Assembly (NCBI RefSeq): GCF_000018145.1
Contig: NC_009952.1
Coordinates: 1,798,001-1,862,000, forward strand
DNA from: Dinoroseobacter shibae DFL 12 = DSM 16493
GTDB lineage: Bacteria; Pseudomonadota; Alphaproteobacteria; Rhodobacterales; Rhodobacteraceae
Length of the DNA: 64,000 nt
Reading direction: 5' to 3'
Shown here piece by piece: positions 1 to 8,999 of this stretch. The notes below the pieces were generated by a model. It saw only the letters and a program-made list of their open reading frames with translations, had not been told where the DNA came from and did not search any database. How positions within the stretch are numbered: position 1 is the first letter of the stretch; each line of letters begins with the position of its first letter. Made by a program: the position numbers and the translations under genes.

Positions 1-3
1 GAC

Positions 4-29
4 AAAGGCCCGGCGCATGTCCGGGCCTT
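4..29 (-). terminator. Rho-independent terminator after the DUF4167 gene
   Basis: A 9-bp G+C-rich stem (5-13 paired with 21-29) lies just past the stop codon of the minus-strand gene at 47. Read on the minus strand the stem is followed by a short T run (TTTGTC). It is seen in the sequence; function is inferred from position. Confidence 0.6.
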
Positions 30-46
30 CGTCGTTTTCGCAGGGC

Positions 47-658
47 TTATTCCGCCGCCGGTGTCTCGGACGAGGCCTCGGCCGTTTCGGCGGGCGCTTC
101 GTCGGTCTTCTTGCGGCGCGAGCGGGTGCGCGGCTTGCGGGCGGGTTTGCTTTCGGGGGTCTCGACGAGCCCCGTATCGGTGTCGCCGTCGCCCAGGTCG
201 ATCACATCGGACGCGCCGGTCTCGGGCGGTTTGGCTTCGGCCGTCTCGGGCTGGGGCGCGTCGCCGGGATCGGAGCGGGACTGGCCCTGCGACGGCTGGT
301 CGCCGCCTTGCCCGCCCTGCCCGCTCTGGCCGCGATCACCGCGTTCGTTGCGGTCGCCGCGCGATTTCTGCTGGTTCTGGGCTTGCTGCGCCTGCTGTTC
401 CTGGCGGGCCTCCTGCTCGCGCATGGCCTCGCTCAGCATGCGGGTGTAATGCTCGGCGTGCTGCTGGAAATTCTCCACCGCGACGCGGTCATTGGCCAAT
501 TGCGCATCCCGCGCCAGGGTCAGGTATTTGTCGATGATCTGCTGCGGCGTGCCGCGCACCTTGCCCTCTGGCCCGGAACTGTCGAATACACGGTTGACGA
601 TATTGCCGACACTGCGCCGGTTATTCTTGTTCCGCGAGCGGGATTTCGATGATCTCAT
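47..658 (-). CDS. DUF4167 domain-containing protein
   Basis: A 203-residue protein. Residues 1-80 form the conserved part: a very basic start (MRSSKSRSRNKNNRRS), then segments containing VFDSSGPEGKVRGT and the helical ARDAQLANDRVAVENFQQHAEHY, which are hallmarks of DUF4167. The rest is low-complexity: a Q-rich stretch near 85-105, a G/D/Q-rich linker, and a basic C-terminus ending in an E/A-rich tail. The family is alphaproteobacterial and of unknown function; the basic start and disordered tail suggest nucleic-acid binding, but that is inference. It lies downstream of prfA-prmC on the same strand after a gap of about 250 bases. Confidence 0.85.
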   Translation of the reverse strand: MRSSKSRSRNKNNRRSVGNIVNRVFDSSGPEGKVRGTPQQIIDKYLTLARDAQLANDRVAVENFQQHAEHYTRMLSEAMREQEARQEQQAQQAQNQQKSRGDRNERGDRGQSGQGGQGGDQPSQGQSRSDPGDAPQPETAEAKPPETGASDVIDLGDGDTDTGLVETPESKPARKPRTRSRRKKTDEAPAETAEASSETPAAE

Positions 659-912
659 ATCTGGTTATTTCCGCCTTTGTGGCAGTCATGGACATCGCCC
701 GGAGCCATATCCGCTTTAGCCGCATCCTGCCGCCGAGCCGTTGCCCGTGCGCTGGATACCGGAGATGATTGGGTTGTACGAGCGGCCCTCGAACGGTGAG
801 GTCGCGCTACCCGTGGCCTCAGTAAGCATGGGACGGGCGCCGGGGCAAGCAAAAAACAGACAAAATGTCCCGCAGGATCGCGTCCGATCTCCGTTTCGGG
901 CCGAAACCTGCG
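659..912. other. Intergenic region between prmC and the DUF4167 gene
   Basis: No convincing gene is seen here. The short open frames lack ribosome binding sites and recognisable products. It probably holds the promoter of the minus-strand DUF4167 gene, but no clear -35/-10 pair could be picked by eye. Confidence 0.4.
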
Positions 913-1737
913 TCAGATCAAGTTCGCCGTGACCACCCTGTCCTTGCCGATGAGATCCCGTTGCACCGTGATCTGCCGCCAGCCCGAAGCGGCCAGAAGT
1001 GCGGGCACGGAGCGGCCCTGGTCATGGCCGATCTCCAGACAGAGCGTTCCGCCCGGCGCCAGAACGCGGGGCGCATCGCGCGCGATCACCCGGTAGGCGT
1101 CGAGCCCGTCCGCGCCCGCCTCCAGCGCGCCGCGCGGCTCCCAGTCGCGCAGCTCGGGGGCGAGCGTGGCGTAGGTGGCGGCGTCGATATAGGGCGGGTT
1201 GGAGACGATCAGGTCGAATTGCTCATCGACCTCGGCCAGCCAGTCAGAGCGCCGAAAACGCGCCCGCCCCGCCAGCCCGAGCCGGTCGGCATTGCGCCGC
1301 GCCACGTCCAGCGCGGGGGCCGAGATGTCGATACCCAGCCCGGTCGCCTCGGGGCGTTCTGCCAGCAAGGACAGCAGGATACAGCCTGATCCTGATCCAA
1401 TATCGAGCACCGTGTCGAAAGGATGCGCAAGCGCCACCTCCACCAGGGTCTCGGTGTCCGGGCGCGGGTCAAGCACATCCGGCGTGACCTCGAAGTCATG
1501 CTTGAAAAACGCGCGGCGGCCGATGATCTGCGACACCGGCTGGCGCGCGGCGCGGGCCTTCACCGCGTCCTCCAGGGTATAAAGGGTCCAGTCATTGGGC
1601 CGGTCGCGGGTCTGCGGCGCCGGATCGCCCTGCCCCTGAGCATAGGCCCAATCGAAAAGCCGCCGCAGATCGCCCGCCGGGTCCGCCACGCCCGCTTCGG
1701 CCAGGGCCTGCAGCCACGCCGCATGCCGGTCGCTCAC
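913..1737 (-). CDS. prmC: Peptide chain release factor N5-glutamine methyltransferase PrmC
   Basis: A 274-residue SAM-dependent methyltransferase that methylates the Gln of the GGQ motif in class I release factors, acting in the cytoplasm. An N-terminal helical domain (about 1-80) is followed by the Rossmann fold with the SAM motif DIGSGSG at 112-118 and the substrate-glutamine motif NPPY at 180-183, diagnostic of PrmC/HemK. The start codon overlaps the stop of prfA by four bases (ATGA), so the enzyme is translationally coupled to its substrate gene, the usual arrangement. Confidence 0.96.
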   Translation of the reverse strand: MSDRHAAWLQALAEAGVADPAGDLRRLFDWAYAQGQGDPAPQTRDRPNDWTLYTLEDAVKARAARQPVSQIIGRRAFFKHDFEVTPDVLDPRPDTETLVEVALAHPFDTVLDIGSGSGCILLSLLAERPEATGLGIDISAPALDVARRNADRLGLAGRARFRRSDWLAEVDEQFDLIVSNPPYIDAATYATLAPELRDWEPRGALEAGADGLDAYRVIARDAPRVLAPGGTLCLEIGHDQGRSVPALLAASGWRQITVQRDLIGKDRVVTANLI

Positions 1738-2789
1738 CCCTCGACCTCCGCCAGCAGCCGGGCCTGGTCGTCGGCGGCCAGGGCTGCGATCACCTCGTCG
1801 AGATCCCCCTGCATCACCTGGTCGAGCTTGTAGAGCGTCAAATTGATCCGGTGGTCTGTCATGCGGCCTTGCGGGAAGTTGTAGGTGCGGATGCGCTCGG
1901 ACCGATCGCCGGAGCCCACCTGCCCCTTGCGCGCGGCCGAGCGTTCGGCATCGGCGCGCTGACGTTCCAGGTCATAGAGCCGCGCGCGCAGCACCTGCAT
2001 GGCGATGTCGCGGTTGCGATGCTGGGATTTCTCGGAGCTGGTGACCACCAGACCCGTGGGGATATGGGTGATCCGCACAGCCGAATCGGTGGTGTTCACA
2101 TGCTGGCCGCCTGCCCCGCTGGCGCGCATGGTGTCGATGCGAATATCGGAGGCGGGGATGTCGATATCCACCGCCTCGGCCTCGGGGAGTACCGCCACCG
2201 TGGCGGCGGAGGTGTGGATGCGCCCGCCGGATTCGGTGACGGGCACGCGCTGCACCCGGTGCACCCCGCTTTCGTATTTCAGCTTGGCGAAGACGCCGCT
2301 GCCGGAGACATGGGCGATCACTTCTTTTATGCCGCCAAGCTCGGTCAGGCTTTCGGACACGATCTGAAACCGCCAGCCCTGCGCCTCGGCATAGCGCTGA
2401 TACATGCGCAGCAGGTCGCCGGCAAACAGCGCCGCCTCCTCCCCGCCGGTGCCGGGACGGATCTCGATCATCGCGGGGCGGGCGTCGGCGGCGTCCTTGG
2501 GCAGAAGGGCCAGGCGCAGGGCCTGCTCCATCTCCGGGATACGGGCCTTGAGCGCGGGGATCTCTTCTTCGGCGAGGGCGCGCATTTCCGGATCGTCCAG
2601 CATCGCCTCGGCCTCGGCCAGGTCGGCGCGCGCCCGGCTATAGGCGGCGATCTCGGCCACCACGGGCTTAAGCTCGGCATATTCGCGCCCGAGGGCCGCG
2701 ATATCCTCGCCCGCGGCACCCGCCGCCATGCGCGCTTCGATATACTCGAAGCGTTCCGTGATCTGGGCGAGTTTTTCCGTGGGCACCAT
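1734..2789 (-). CDS. prfA: Peptide chain release factor 1
   Basis: A 351-residue class I release factor that ends translation at UAA and UAG. The peptidyl-tRNA hydrolysis motif GGQ is at 227-229 within [11 protein letters not shown]. The stop-codon recognition tripeptide of the PxT type appears as PVT at about 183-185 where PAT is usual. The acidic loop RPGTGGEEA sits at about 111-119. Length fits RF1 without the RF2 frameshift site. It is the first gene of a prfA-prmC pair, and the region before it carries two kinds of intergenic repeat. Confidence 0.97.
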   Translation of the reverse strand: MVPTEKLAQITERFEYIEARMAAGAAGEDIAALGREYAELKPVVAEIAAYSRARADLAEAEAMLDDPEMRALAEEEIPALKARIPEMEQALRLALLPKDAADARPAMIEIRPGTGGEEAALFAGDLLRMYQRYAEAQGWRFQIVSESLTELGGIKEVIAHVSGSGVFAKLKYESGVHRVQRVPVTESGGRIHTSAATVAVLPEAEAVDIDIPASDIRIDTMRASGAGGQHVNTTDSAVRITHIPTGLVVTSSEKSQHRNRDIAMQVLRARLYDLERQRADAERSAARKGQVGSGDRSERIRTYNFPQGRMTDHRINLTLYKLDQVMQGDLDEVIAALAADDQARLLAEVEG

Positions 2790-2843
2790 GGGGTCGGGTT
2801 GTGCCGCCGGGACCGGGTGGGGTCAAGGGCAGGCAGACCGGGT

Positions 2844-2892
2844 CGGGGGCGCTGCCCCCGGACCCCCGGAGTATTCGAGCAAAGATGAAGAT
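2844..2892 (+). repeat. Intergenic repeat, family 1, copy A
   Basis: Contains the core CCCCCGGAGTATT followed by CAAAGATGAAG. Closely similar segments occur at 7714-7765 (inverted) and 21121-21170, all outside genes. The GGGGGC/GCCCCC arms can form a hairpin. Such elements are common between genes in Rhodobacteraceae; the role is unknown. Confidence 0.7.
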
Positions 2893-2907
2893 CGGGGGAC
2901 TTGATCT

Positions 2908-2998
2908 CTCAAGTCTTCAAGTATCCCGGGGAGAGCGCGAGAGGGGCCGGCCCCTCTCGCCCCCGGCGACGTGCGAAGCACGGCGCAAAACCTCATGT
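2908..2998 (+). repeat. Intergenic repeat, family 2, copy A
   Basis: Two conserved ends flank a variable hairpin. The left end is CTCAAGTCTTCAAGTATCC (2908-2926). The middle is a perfect 20-bp palindrome at 2939-2958. The right end contains CCCCCGGCGACGTGCG and AGCACGGCGCAAAACCTC. The same two ends flank a different hairpin at 41799-41889. Confidence 0.7.
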
Positions 2999-3040
2999 CC
3001 CGGCGCGCGGCACGCGCGGCGGGGCCTTTTGGCAGTTGGA

Positions 3041-3505
3041 TCAGCGGGTGGTCTGAAGCTGGTCGAGCCAACCGGACAAGCGCTCGGTGTTCACGCCCAT
3101 GTCGGAGCTGCCAAAGCGCAGACGCCCGTAAGCCACCACTTGCGCACCGTCGCCCATTGGGATCGTGGTGACGCTGGTATAGTCGGGAAAGCCGAAGACC
3201 AGGGAGCGGGTCATGTAGGTCACACGCCCCTCCTCCGGGCTGCCGGCGAGCACGCGGGTGCGCGGGGTCGCGTCCGCAATGGCATGGAGCCGCGCCAGCA
3301 GCGCCTCGGGAGTTTCGTCGAAGACCGGGCTTTGCAGGTTGCCGTCCGAGCGCACCAGCGCCGCGCCGCTCCCGGCGCTCAGGCTCGGGTCGGTCGGGTC
3401 CACGTGCCACTCCGCCGGGTCACTGGGGGCGAGGCGAAAGACCGCCATGAGCGCAACGAAGGCGAACATCGCTACGATGATGAGAATACCGATCCAGTTG
3501 CCCAT
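3041..3505 (-). CDS. DUF1499 domain-containing membrane-anchored protein
   Basis: A 154-residue protein with one N-terminal membrane segment (about residues 3-23) and a soluble domain outside it. Conserved DUF1499 features are TRSLVFGFPDYTSV in the middle and RLRFGSSDMGVNTERLSGWL near the end, where the S-D-x-G-x-N-x-x-R pattern is typical. The function of the family is unknown. It lies between prfA and the ureohydrolase gene on the same strand, about 50 bases from the latter, so it may be cotranscribed with it. Confidence 0.85.
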   Translation of the reverse strand: MGNWIGILIIVAMFAFVALMAVFRLAPSDPAEWHVDPTDPSLSAGSGAALVRSDGNLQSPVFDETPEALLARLHAIADATPRTRVLAGSPEEGRVTYMTRSLVFGFPDYTSVTTIPMGDGAQVVAYGRLRFGSSDMGVNTERLSGWLDQLQTTR

Positions 3506-3556
3506 GGGCTCCCCTTTGGTGTGTCTTGCGTGATGTGGCAGATATAGGGCGCGCGA

Positions 3557-4531
3557 TCAGGCTTGCCCGCCCTTGCGGCGTGTCCAGGCCCAGAGGCACA
3601 GGATTTCCGTCATCACATGGGCGCCTGCCACCGCCGTCGCCCCGGACGGATCATAGGGCGGAGAGACCTCGACCACGTCGCCGCCCACCACGGTGATGCC
3701 CGCCAGGTCGCGCAGCAGGATCGCCGCCTGCCCCGCGCTCAAGCCCCCCCAGACCGGCGTGCCCGTACCCGGGGCGGTGCCCGGATCGAGGCAGTCGATG
3801 TCGAAGGTCAGGTAGGTCTTGTGATCGCCCAGGATGCCCCGGACCTTGGCCGCCACGGCCGCGGCGCCCGCTTCGTGCACCTCGCGGGCGTCGATTACGT
3901 GGAAGCCGAGATCGGTATCGTTGGTGGTGCGGATCCCCACCTGCACCGAGCGCGCAGGATCGATCAGCCCGTCCTTCACCGCCTTGTAGAACATGGTCCC
4001 GTGATCCAGCCGGTCGCGATCCTCGTCAGGCCAGGTGTCGGAATGGGCATCGAACTGCAGAAGCGACAAGGGCCCGTGGACCTCGGCCAGCGCGCGCAGG
4101 ATCGGATAGCTGATATAATGGTCCCCGCCCATGGTCAGCGGCGCGGCGCCAGCCGCCAGAATGGTGCGGATATGGGCCTCGAGCGCCGCTGGGAACCCCG
4201 CCGCGCGACCGTAATCGAAGGCCAGATCGCCGTAATCCACCACGGTGAACTCCGACAGCGGGTCGAACCCCCAGCCATAGGGCGGATCGAAGGGTTGCAG
4301 CGACGACGCCTCGCGGATCGCGCGGGGGCCCAGCCGACAGCCGGGCCGATTGGTCACCGACAGATCGAAGGGCACGCCGGAGACCGCGACATCCACGCCG
4401 CTCAGCTCCTTGGTGTAGCGGCGGCGCAGGAAGCTCAGCGCGCCGCCATAGGCCGCCTCATAGCTCAGACCGCGCGGGTCGGGACGGGTGAAGGCGCCAT
4501 CGACCTCGCCGCCCGCATCTTCGAGCGCCAT
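3557..4531 (-). CDS. speB: Agmatinase/ureohydrolase family protein
   Basis: A 324-residue Mn-dependent ureohydrolase releasing urea from a guanidino compound. The metal ligands are visible: GGDH at 135-138, DAHSD at 161-165 and DIDCLDP at 244-250. The N-terminal GVPFD and RPGCRLGPRAIREAS segments match agmatinases rather than arginases. Agmatine (giving putrescine) is the default substrate, but guanidinobutyrase or guanidinopropionase activity cannot be excluded from sequence alone. The start is three bases from the stop of zapA, so the two are probably cotranscribed. Confidence 0.88.
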   Translation of the reverse strand: MALEDAGGEVDGAFTRPDPRGLSYEAAYGGALSFLRRRYTKELSGVDVAVSGVPFDLSVTNRPGCRLGPRAIREASSLQPFDPPYGWGFDPLSEFTVVDYGDLAFDYGRAAGFPAALEAHIRTILAAGAAPLTMGGDHYISYPILRALAEVHGPLSLLQFDAHSDTWPDEDRDRLDHGTMFYKAVKDGLIDPARSVQVGIRTTNDTDLGFHVIDAREVHEAGAAAVAAKVRGILGDHKTYLTFDIDCLDPGTAPGTGTPVWGGLSAGQAAILLRDLAGITVVGGDVVEVSPPYDPSGATAVAGAHVMTEILCLWAWTRRKGGQA

Positions 4532-4534
4532 GGC

Positions 4535-4939
4535 TCAGGCAGCCCCCGCACGGGCCTTGGCCTCGACCGCGTCGGCCACGGATTCCGCGCGTGCGGCCAG
4601 CTCGGCCATGCCCTCGGCCACGCTGGGCGGGATCATCGGCACCTCGATCCGTTCGGGCGCAGGCGCGGGCGCGTTACGCAGCGCCTCGAGTTCCTGCCCG
4701 AGTTCGGCCAGCTTCGCCTCGGCCTCGCGCAGCTTGTCCTCGACCGCCGCGGTCTTGTCAGCCAGCATCAGCCCGGCCATCAGCAGCATCCGCGCTTCGG
4801 GCATCCGGCCGGCCTGCTCGGAGAGCACGCGCGTCTCGGCATCGAGCATCGCTGCGGCGGCTTCGAGATAGCTTTCTTCGCCCGCCTGGCAGGCGACGGT
4901 GAAATCGCGGGGTCCGATGGTGATCGTCAGCTCGGGCAT
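4535..4939 (-). CDS. zapA: Cell division protein ZapA
   Basis: A 134-residue cytoplasmic FtsZ-ring associated protein. The N-terminus LTITIGPRDFTVACQAGEE is the ZapA beta strand region, followed by a predicted long helix (AAAMLDAETRV, then ARMLLMAGLMLADK) and a coiled coil at about 65-95. A Pro/Ala-rich stretch precedes an alpha-helical tail, longer than in E. coli ZapA. Its stop is separated by one base from the start region of the next upstream gene (4941), so it is the second gene of a cell-division pair. Confidence 0.88.
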   Translation of the reverse strand: MPELTITIGPRDFTVACQAGEESYLEAAAAMLDAETRVLSEQAGRMPEARMLLMAGLMLADKTAAVEDKLREAEAKLAELGQELEALRNAPAPAPERIEVPMIPPSVAEGMAELAARAESVADAVEAKARAGAA

Positions 4940-4940
4940 C

Positions 4941-5369
4941 TCAGGCCTCCTTCGCCAGCGGCGCCAACTCGCTCAGAATGGCGTCTATATCGCGCAGATC
5001 GGCCGCGCGGACCTTTTGCAACGCCTCGAGGTCGGCCACAAGCGCGGCGTTGATCGCTTCCGGGTCGGTTACGCCCTCGGCCGCAGCGAGGCGCAGATCC
5101 GCGTTCACGGTTTGCAGCTTCTGCATCGTGTCGAGCATCTCGGTCCGCTCCTGCTCGGCCCTGGCCAGTCCGTCGCGCAGGGCAGAGACCTCGGCTTCCA
5201 GCGCGCCCTTCTCGGACACCTCCGCCTCCAGCGCGCTGACGCGGGCGGCCAGGGTGTCGGCCCGCGCGGCGGTCTCTGCAATCTCGGCGCCCGGCAGGGT
5301 ATCGAGCCCGGCCCGAATGCGTTCCAGGGCCGCGGCGATGCGCTGCTCCAGTTGAGGGATTTCGCTCAT
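4941..5369 (-). CDS. Coiled-coil protein encoded before zapA
   Basis: A 142-residue protein made almost wholly of heptad-like helix: LEQRIAAALERIRAGLDTL at the start, then ARADTLAARVSALEAEVSEK and ALRDGLARAEQERTEMLDTM. The start at 5369 is chosen because AAGGAG lies seven bases upstream; the open frame extends further back to 5564 but without a ribosome binding site. It is directly upstream of and nearly abutting zapA, a conserved arrangement in Rhodobacteraceae, which suggests a role in Z-ring organisation (inference). No catalytic motif is present. Confidence 0.75.
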   Translation of the reverse strand: MSEIPQLEQRIAAALERIRAGLDTLPGAEIAETAARADTLAARVSALEAEVSEKGALEAEVSALRDGLARAEQERTEMLDTMQKLQTVNADLRLAAAEGVTDPEAINAALVADLEALQKVRAADLRDIDAILSELAPLAKEA

Positions 5370-5631
5370 GTCGTCTCCTTGTCTGCCTGCTCTGTCCTGC
5401 CGGCCCGGGTCTTTTGGTTGCCCGGTTAGGAGCCCGCACGCCGACGGGGCGCGATTCGGGCCGACCTTGCCGGGCAGGTTAACAAGCGGGCCAGCCGAAT
5501 GCGCCCCCATTTTCGCACCCCGCCCCGGGGCGCGGGCGGCCCAAACCCGCGCCAGAGGTTGCACTTTGCCCCTTGGCTGATAAAGAGCGCGCGACAGCGC
5601 TCACTGCGCCTTTTGAAAGGACAGGTATCCC

Positions 5632-7647
5632 GTGGATATTTCAGCCCTGCGCTCCGCGCACCCCGATCACTGGATGAAGGCAACGGCGATCCGGACCCTT
5701 GCCCTCGATGCGGTGGCCGCCGCGAATTCCGGGCATTCCGGCATGCCGATCGGCATGGCGGATGTGGCCACGGTCCTGTTCGAAAAGCACCTGAAATTCG
5801 ATGCGAGCGCTCCGGACTGGGCCGACCGCGACCGGTTCATCCTGTCGGCGGGCCATGGGTCGATGCTGCTCTATGCGCTGCTGCACCTGACGGGGTACGA
5901 GTCCATGCCCCTGTCGGAGATCAAGAATTTCCGTCAGCTCGGTGCCGCCACCGCGGGTCATCCCGAGTTTGGCCATGCCGCGGGCATCGAGACGACGACC
6001 GGTCCGCTGGGCCAGGGCATCGCCACCGCCGTGGGCTTTGCCATGGCCGAAGAGATCCTGCGCGCCCGCTGGGGTGCCAAGATCATGGATCACCACACCT
6101 GGGTGATCGCGGGCGATGGCTGCCTGATGGAAGGCATCAGCCAGGAGGCGCTGACGCTCGCCGGGCGGCAGGAGTTGAGCCGCCTGATCGTGCTGTGGGA
6201 TGACAACGGCATCACCATCGACGGCAAGGTCGACCTGTCGGACCGCACGGACCAGATGGCGCGGTTCGCGGCCTCGGGCTGGGACGTCTTTTCCTGCGAC
6301 GGGCATGACCCCGAGGATATCGACCGCGCGCTGAGTGCCGCGAAGGCGTCCGACAAGCCCGCCATGGTGGCCTGCAAGACCCATATCGCGCTTGGTCACG
6401 CGGCCCAGGATACCTCCAAGGGCCACGGGGCGCTGACGGATGACAGCCAGAATCAGGCCGCGCGCGAGGCCTGGGGCTGGACCCATGGGCCGTTCGAGAT
6501 CCCGGCCGAGATCAAGTCCCAGTGGGAGGCGATCGGCGCCCGCGGGGCCGCCGAGAAGGCGGCCTGGGACGCCCGGTTCGCCAAACTGTCCAATGCCAAG
6601 CAGGTCGAGTTTTCCCGCGCGTTCGCGCGCCAGTTGCCCAGGAAGCTGAGCGCCACGATCAAGGCGCTGAAAAAGCAGACCTCCGAGACCGCGCCAAAGG
6701 TGGCGACCCGCAAGGCGTCGGAGATGGCGCTCGAAGTGATCAACCCGATCATGCCCGAGACCGTGGGCGGCTCGGCGGACCTCACGGGGTCGAACAACAC
6801 CAAGACTGGCGATCTGGGTGTCTTCATGCCCGAGAGCCGCGACGGGCGGTATGTCTATTACGGCATCCGCGAGCATGGCATGGCCGCGGCGATGAACGGC
6901 ATGAGCCTGCATGGCGGCATCCGTCCCTATGGCGGCACGTTCCTGTGCTTCACCGATTACGCGCGCGGGGCGATGCGCTTGTCGGCGCTGATGAAACAGC
7001 CGGTGGTTTATGTGATGACCCACGATTCCATCGGGCTGGGCGAGGATGGCCCGACCCATCAGCCGGTCGAACACCTGGCGATGCTGCGCGCCACACCCAA
7101 CACCCTGGTGATCCGCCCCGCCGACGCGGTCGAGACCGCCGAGGCCTGGGAGATCGCGCTGGAGCAGACCGAAACGCCCACGGTGCTGGCGCTGTCGCGC
7201 CAAGGCCTGCCCACCCTGCGGACCGAGCACAAGACCAAGAACCTGACCGCCCAGGGCGGCTACGTTCTGGCCGAGGCCGAGGGCAAGCGCCAGGCGATCC
7301 TGATGGCCACCGGGTCCGAGGTGGCCATCGCCATGGCCGCGCGCGACCTGTTGCAGGCCGAGGGGATCGGCACGCGCGTCGTGTCCATGCCCTGCTGGGA
7401 GATCTTCGAAGAACAACCCGACGCCTATCGCCGCAAGGTGCTGCCCGCCGGGCCCGTCCGCGTGGCGGTGGAGGCCGCGATCCGCTTCGGCTGGGACCGC
7501 TGGCTCTATGGCGAGCGCGGCAAGCGCGAAAAGGGCGGCTTCGTCGGCATGCATGATTTCGGCGGATCGGCCCCGGCGGGCGATCTTTACAAGCATTTCG
7601 AGATCACGCCCGAGGCGGTCGCCGCCAAGGTCAAGGAAATGCTTTGA
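5632..7647 (+). CDS. tkt: Transketolase
   Basis: A 671-residue thiamine-diphosphate enzyme of the non-oxidative pentose phosphate and Calvin pathways, transferring two-carbon units between sugar phosphates. Three parts are seen: the TPP-binding domain with [14 protein letters not shown] (161-174) and DDN (190-192), the central pyrimidine domain with GIREHGM, and a C-terminal domain with EIFEEQP. The start is GTG at 5632, preceded by GAAAGGAC. A strong terminator follows. It is divergent from the zapA group, with about 260 bases between. Confidence 0.97.
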   Translation: MDISALRSAHPDHWMKATAIRTLALDAVAAANSGHSGMPIGMADVATVLFEKHLKFDASAPDWADRDRFILSAGHGSMLLYALLHLTGYESMPLSEIKNFRQLGAATAGHPEFGHAAGIETTTGPLGQGIATAVGFAMAEEILRARWGAKIMDHHTWVIAGDGCLMEGISQEALTLAGRQELSRLIVLWDDNGITIDGKVDLSDRTDQMARFAASGWDVFSCDGHDPEDIDRALSAAKASDKPAMVACKTHIALGHAAQDTSKGHGALTDDSQNQAAREAWGWTHGPFEIPAEIKSQWEAIGARGAAEKAAWDARFAKLSNAKQVEFSRAFARQLPRKLSATIKALKKQTSETAPKVATRKASEMALEVINPIMPETVGGSADLTGSNNTKTGDLGVFMPESRDGRYVYYGIREHGMAAAMNGMSLHGGIRPYGGTFLCFTDYARGAMRLSALMKQPVVYVMTHDSIGLGEDGPTHQPVEHLAMLRATPNTLVIRPADAVETAEAWEIALEQTETPTVLALSRQGLPTLRTEHKTKNLTAQGGYVLAEAEGKRQAILMATGSEVAIAMAARDLLQAEGIGTRVVSMPCWEIFEEQPDAYRRKVLPAGPVRVAVEAAIRFGWDRWLYGERGKREKGGFVGMHDFGGSAPAGDLYKHFEITPEAVAAKVKEML

Positions 7648-7679
7648 GCCTCGCTCGCAGCGCCAGATCGATCCGAACA

Positions 7680-7705
7680 CCCGCCCTCACCCGGCGGGCG
7701 TTTTT
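7680..7705 (+). terminator. Rho-independent terminator after tkt
   Basis: CCCGCC (7680-7685) pairs with GGCGGG (7693-7698) across a short loop and is followed by CGTTTTT. It begins 33 bases after the transketolase stop codon. Confidence 0.8.
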
Positions 7706-7713
7706 CCGCGGCC

Positions 7714-7765
7714 CTTCTTTTGTGCCTAAATACTCCCGGGGGTCCGGGGGCAGGCAGCCCCCGGT
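7714..7765 (-). repeat. Intergenic repeat, family 1, copy B (inverted)
   Basis: Reverse complement of the element at 2844-2892: the plus strand reads AAATACTCCCGGGGGTCCGG, then GGGGGC/GCCCCC arms. It lies between the tkt terminator and the 3' end of the DUF808 gene, so it sits between convergent genes. Confidence 0.65.
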
Positions 7766-7809
7766 CGGGCGCGCGCCGCGCGCACTCCGTCCGGGCGGTG
7801 CGTCCCGGT

Positions 7810-8757
7810 TCAGCCGCGCGGGATCAGCGCCGAAGCCCGCGTGACGAGAGGCACGATCACGAGCCCCAGGATCAGCCCGAACACCCCGTCAAGGGTCGCG
7901 GTGACCAGCCAACCGATGGCGCCCTGGGCGGCGGACACCGTGTGCGCGACCGCCTCGGCAATGGCGTGGATGGCATGGGCCGGACCGGCCACGCCCATCT
8001 CTTCGAGCCCGTGCAGGATGATTGACCCGCCGACCCAGAGCATCGCCGCCGTCCCGACAACCGTCAGCAGTTTCAAGAAGGTCGGCATGGATGTGACGAT
8101 GCCACGGCCAAGGGCGCGGGTGCTCGCCAGACGCCCGGCCTGCGCCATGTGCAGCCCCACGTCATCGGCCTTAACGATCACCGCGACACTGCCATAGACC
8201 AGCGCGGTGATGCCCAAGGCCACCAGCGCCAGTGCCGGGATCTGGAGCATCACGCCGCCCGTGGCTGGCAGGGCCGCAAGGGCGATGGTCATGATCTCGG
8301 CCGACAGGATGAAATCGGTCTTGATGGCGCCCGCCACTTTCGCCTCCTCCAGGCGCGCAGACGTGACTTTCTCTTCAACTGCAACGGGTTCGTGGCTTTT
8401 CTTCGCGTGGAACACATGGAGGATCTTCTCCGCCCCCTCGAAGCACAGATAGGCCCCCCCAAGCATCAGCAGCAACGGGATCAGCCAGGGTGCGAAGGCC
8501 GACAGCAGCAGTGCGACGGGCAGCAGGATCACCAGCTTGTTCCGGATCGAGCCCTTGGCGATCCGCCAGACGATGGGCAGTTCGCGCGCGGCCTCGAAGC
8601 CTTGAACGTATTTCGGCGTCACGGCGGCATCGTCGATCACCGCGCCCGCGGCCTTGGCCCCGGCCTTGGTCGCCTGGCCCACCACATCGTCCAGAGAGGC
8701 CGCCGCAACCTTGGCGAGGGCGGCCACATCGTCCAACAATGCAATCAGGCCGCTCAT
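7810..8757 (-). CDS. DUF808 family inner-membrane protein (YedI-like)
   Basis: A 315-residue integral membrane protein. It starts MSGLIALLDDVAALAKVAAA, the conserved DUF808 opening, followed by ASLDDVVGQATKAGAKAAG. Several hydrophobic segments follow, including LVILLPVALLLSAFAPWLIP and IMTIALAALPATGGVML. The start at 8757 has GGAGAA seven bases upstream; earlier in-frame starts do not. The function of the family is unknown. It is convergent with tkt and divergent from the first gap gene, sharing a 240-base upstream region that holds a LacI-type palindrome. Confidence 0.88.
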   Translation of the reverse strand: MSGLIALLDDVAALAKVAAASLDDVVGQATKAGAKAAGAVIDDAAVTPKYVQGFEAARELPIVWRIAKGSIRNKLVILLPVALLLSAFAPWLIPLLLMLGGAYLCFEGAEKILHVFHAKKSHEPVAVEEKVTSARLEEAKVAGAIKTDFILSAEIMTIALAALPATGGVMLQIPALALVALGITALVYGSVAVIVKADDVGLHMAQAGRLASTRALGRGIVTSMPTFLKLLTVVGTAAMLWVGGSIILHGLEEMGVAGPAHAIHAIAEAVAHTVSAAQGAIGWLVTATLDGVFGLILGLVIVPLVTRASALIPRG

Positions 8758-8841
8758 ATTGTTCTCCGATACCTCTGTATGCGCCCTGCTTGACCATAAA
8801 GGCTTGCGGCTTTCCGGCAACCCGTTAGCGCCACCACGCCA

Positions 8842-8855
8842 TGTTTCCGCTAACA
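8842..8855. promoter_or_regulatory. LacI-type operator-like palindrome upstream of gap (first copy)
   Basis: TGTTTCCGCTAACA keeps the outer symmetric bases TGTT...AACA and the central CCGC; compare GTTAGCGCTAAC at edd. A second half-site GTTAGCG lies just upstream at 8824. The site is 145 bases before the gap start and 85 bases before the divergent DUF808 gene. Confidence 0.4.
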
Positions 8856-8999
8856 TGTTAAGATCGCGACATTTTTCCTCTTTTTTCTGCAGGTGCATCA
8901 CGCTACATCCGGACGGAATACGACGGGATACCGTGGCGTTCCCCCGATCCGCCGCAGCATCGATCCGCCCCCGTCGCCAGATTTCGAGGAGTGCGCAGG

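Noticed and set aside
5641..7680. A long open frame antisense to transketolase, and similar ones opposite the indolepyruvate oxidoreductase, glnE, lon, ilvB and nrdJ genes
   Set aside because: High G+C keeps the antisense frame free of stops. The products are rich in Arg, Gly, His and Ala, match no family, and lie opposite well-identified genes.
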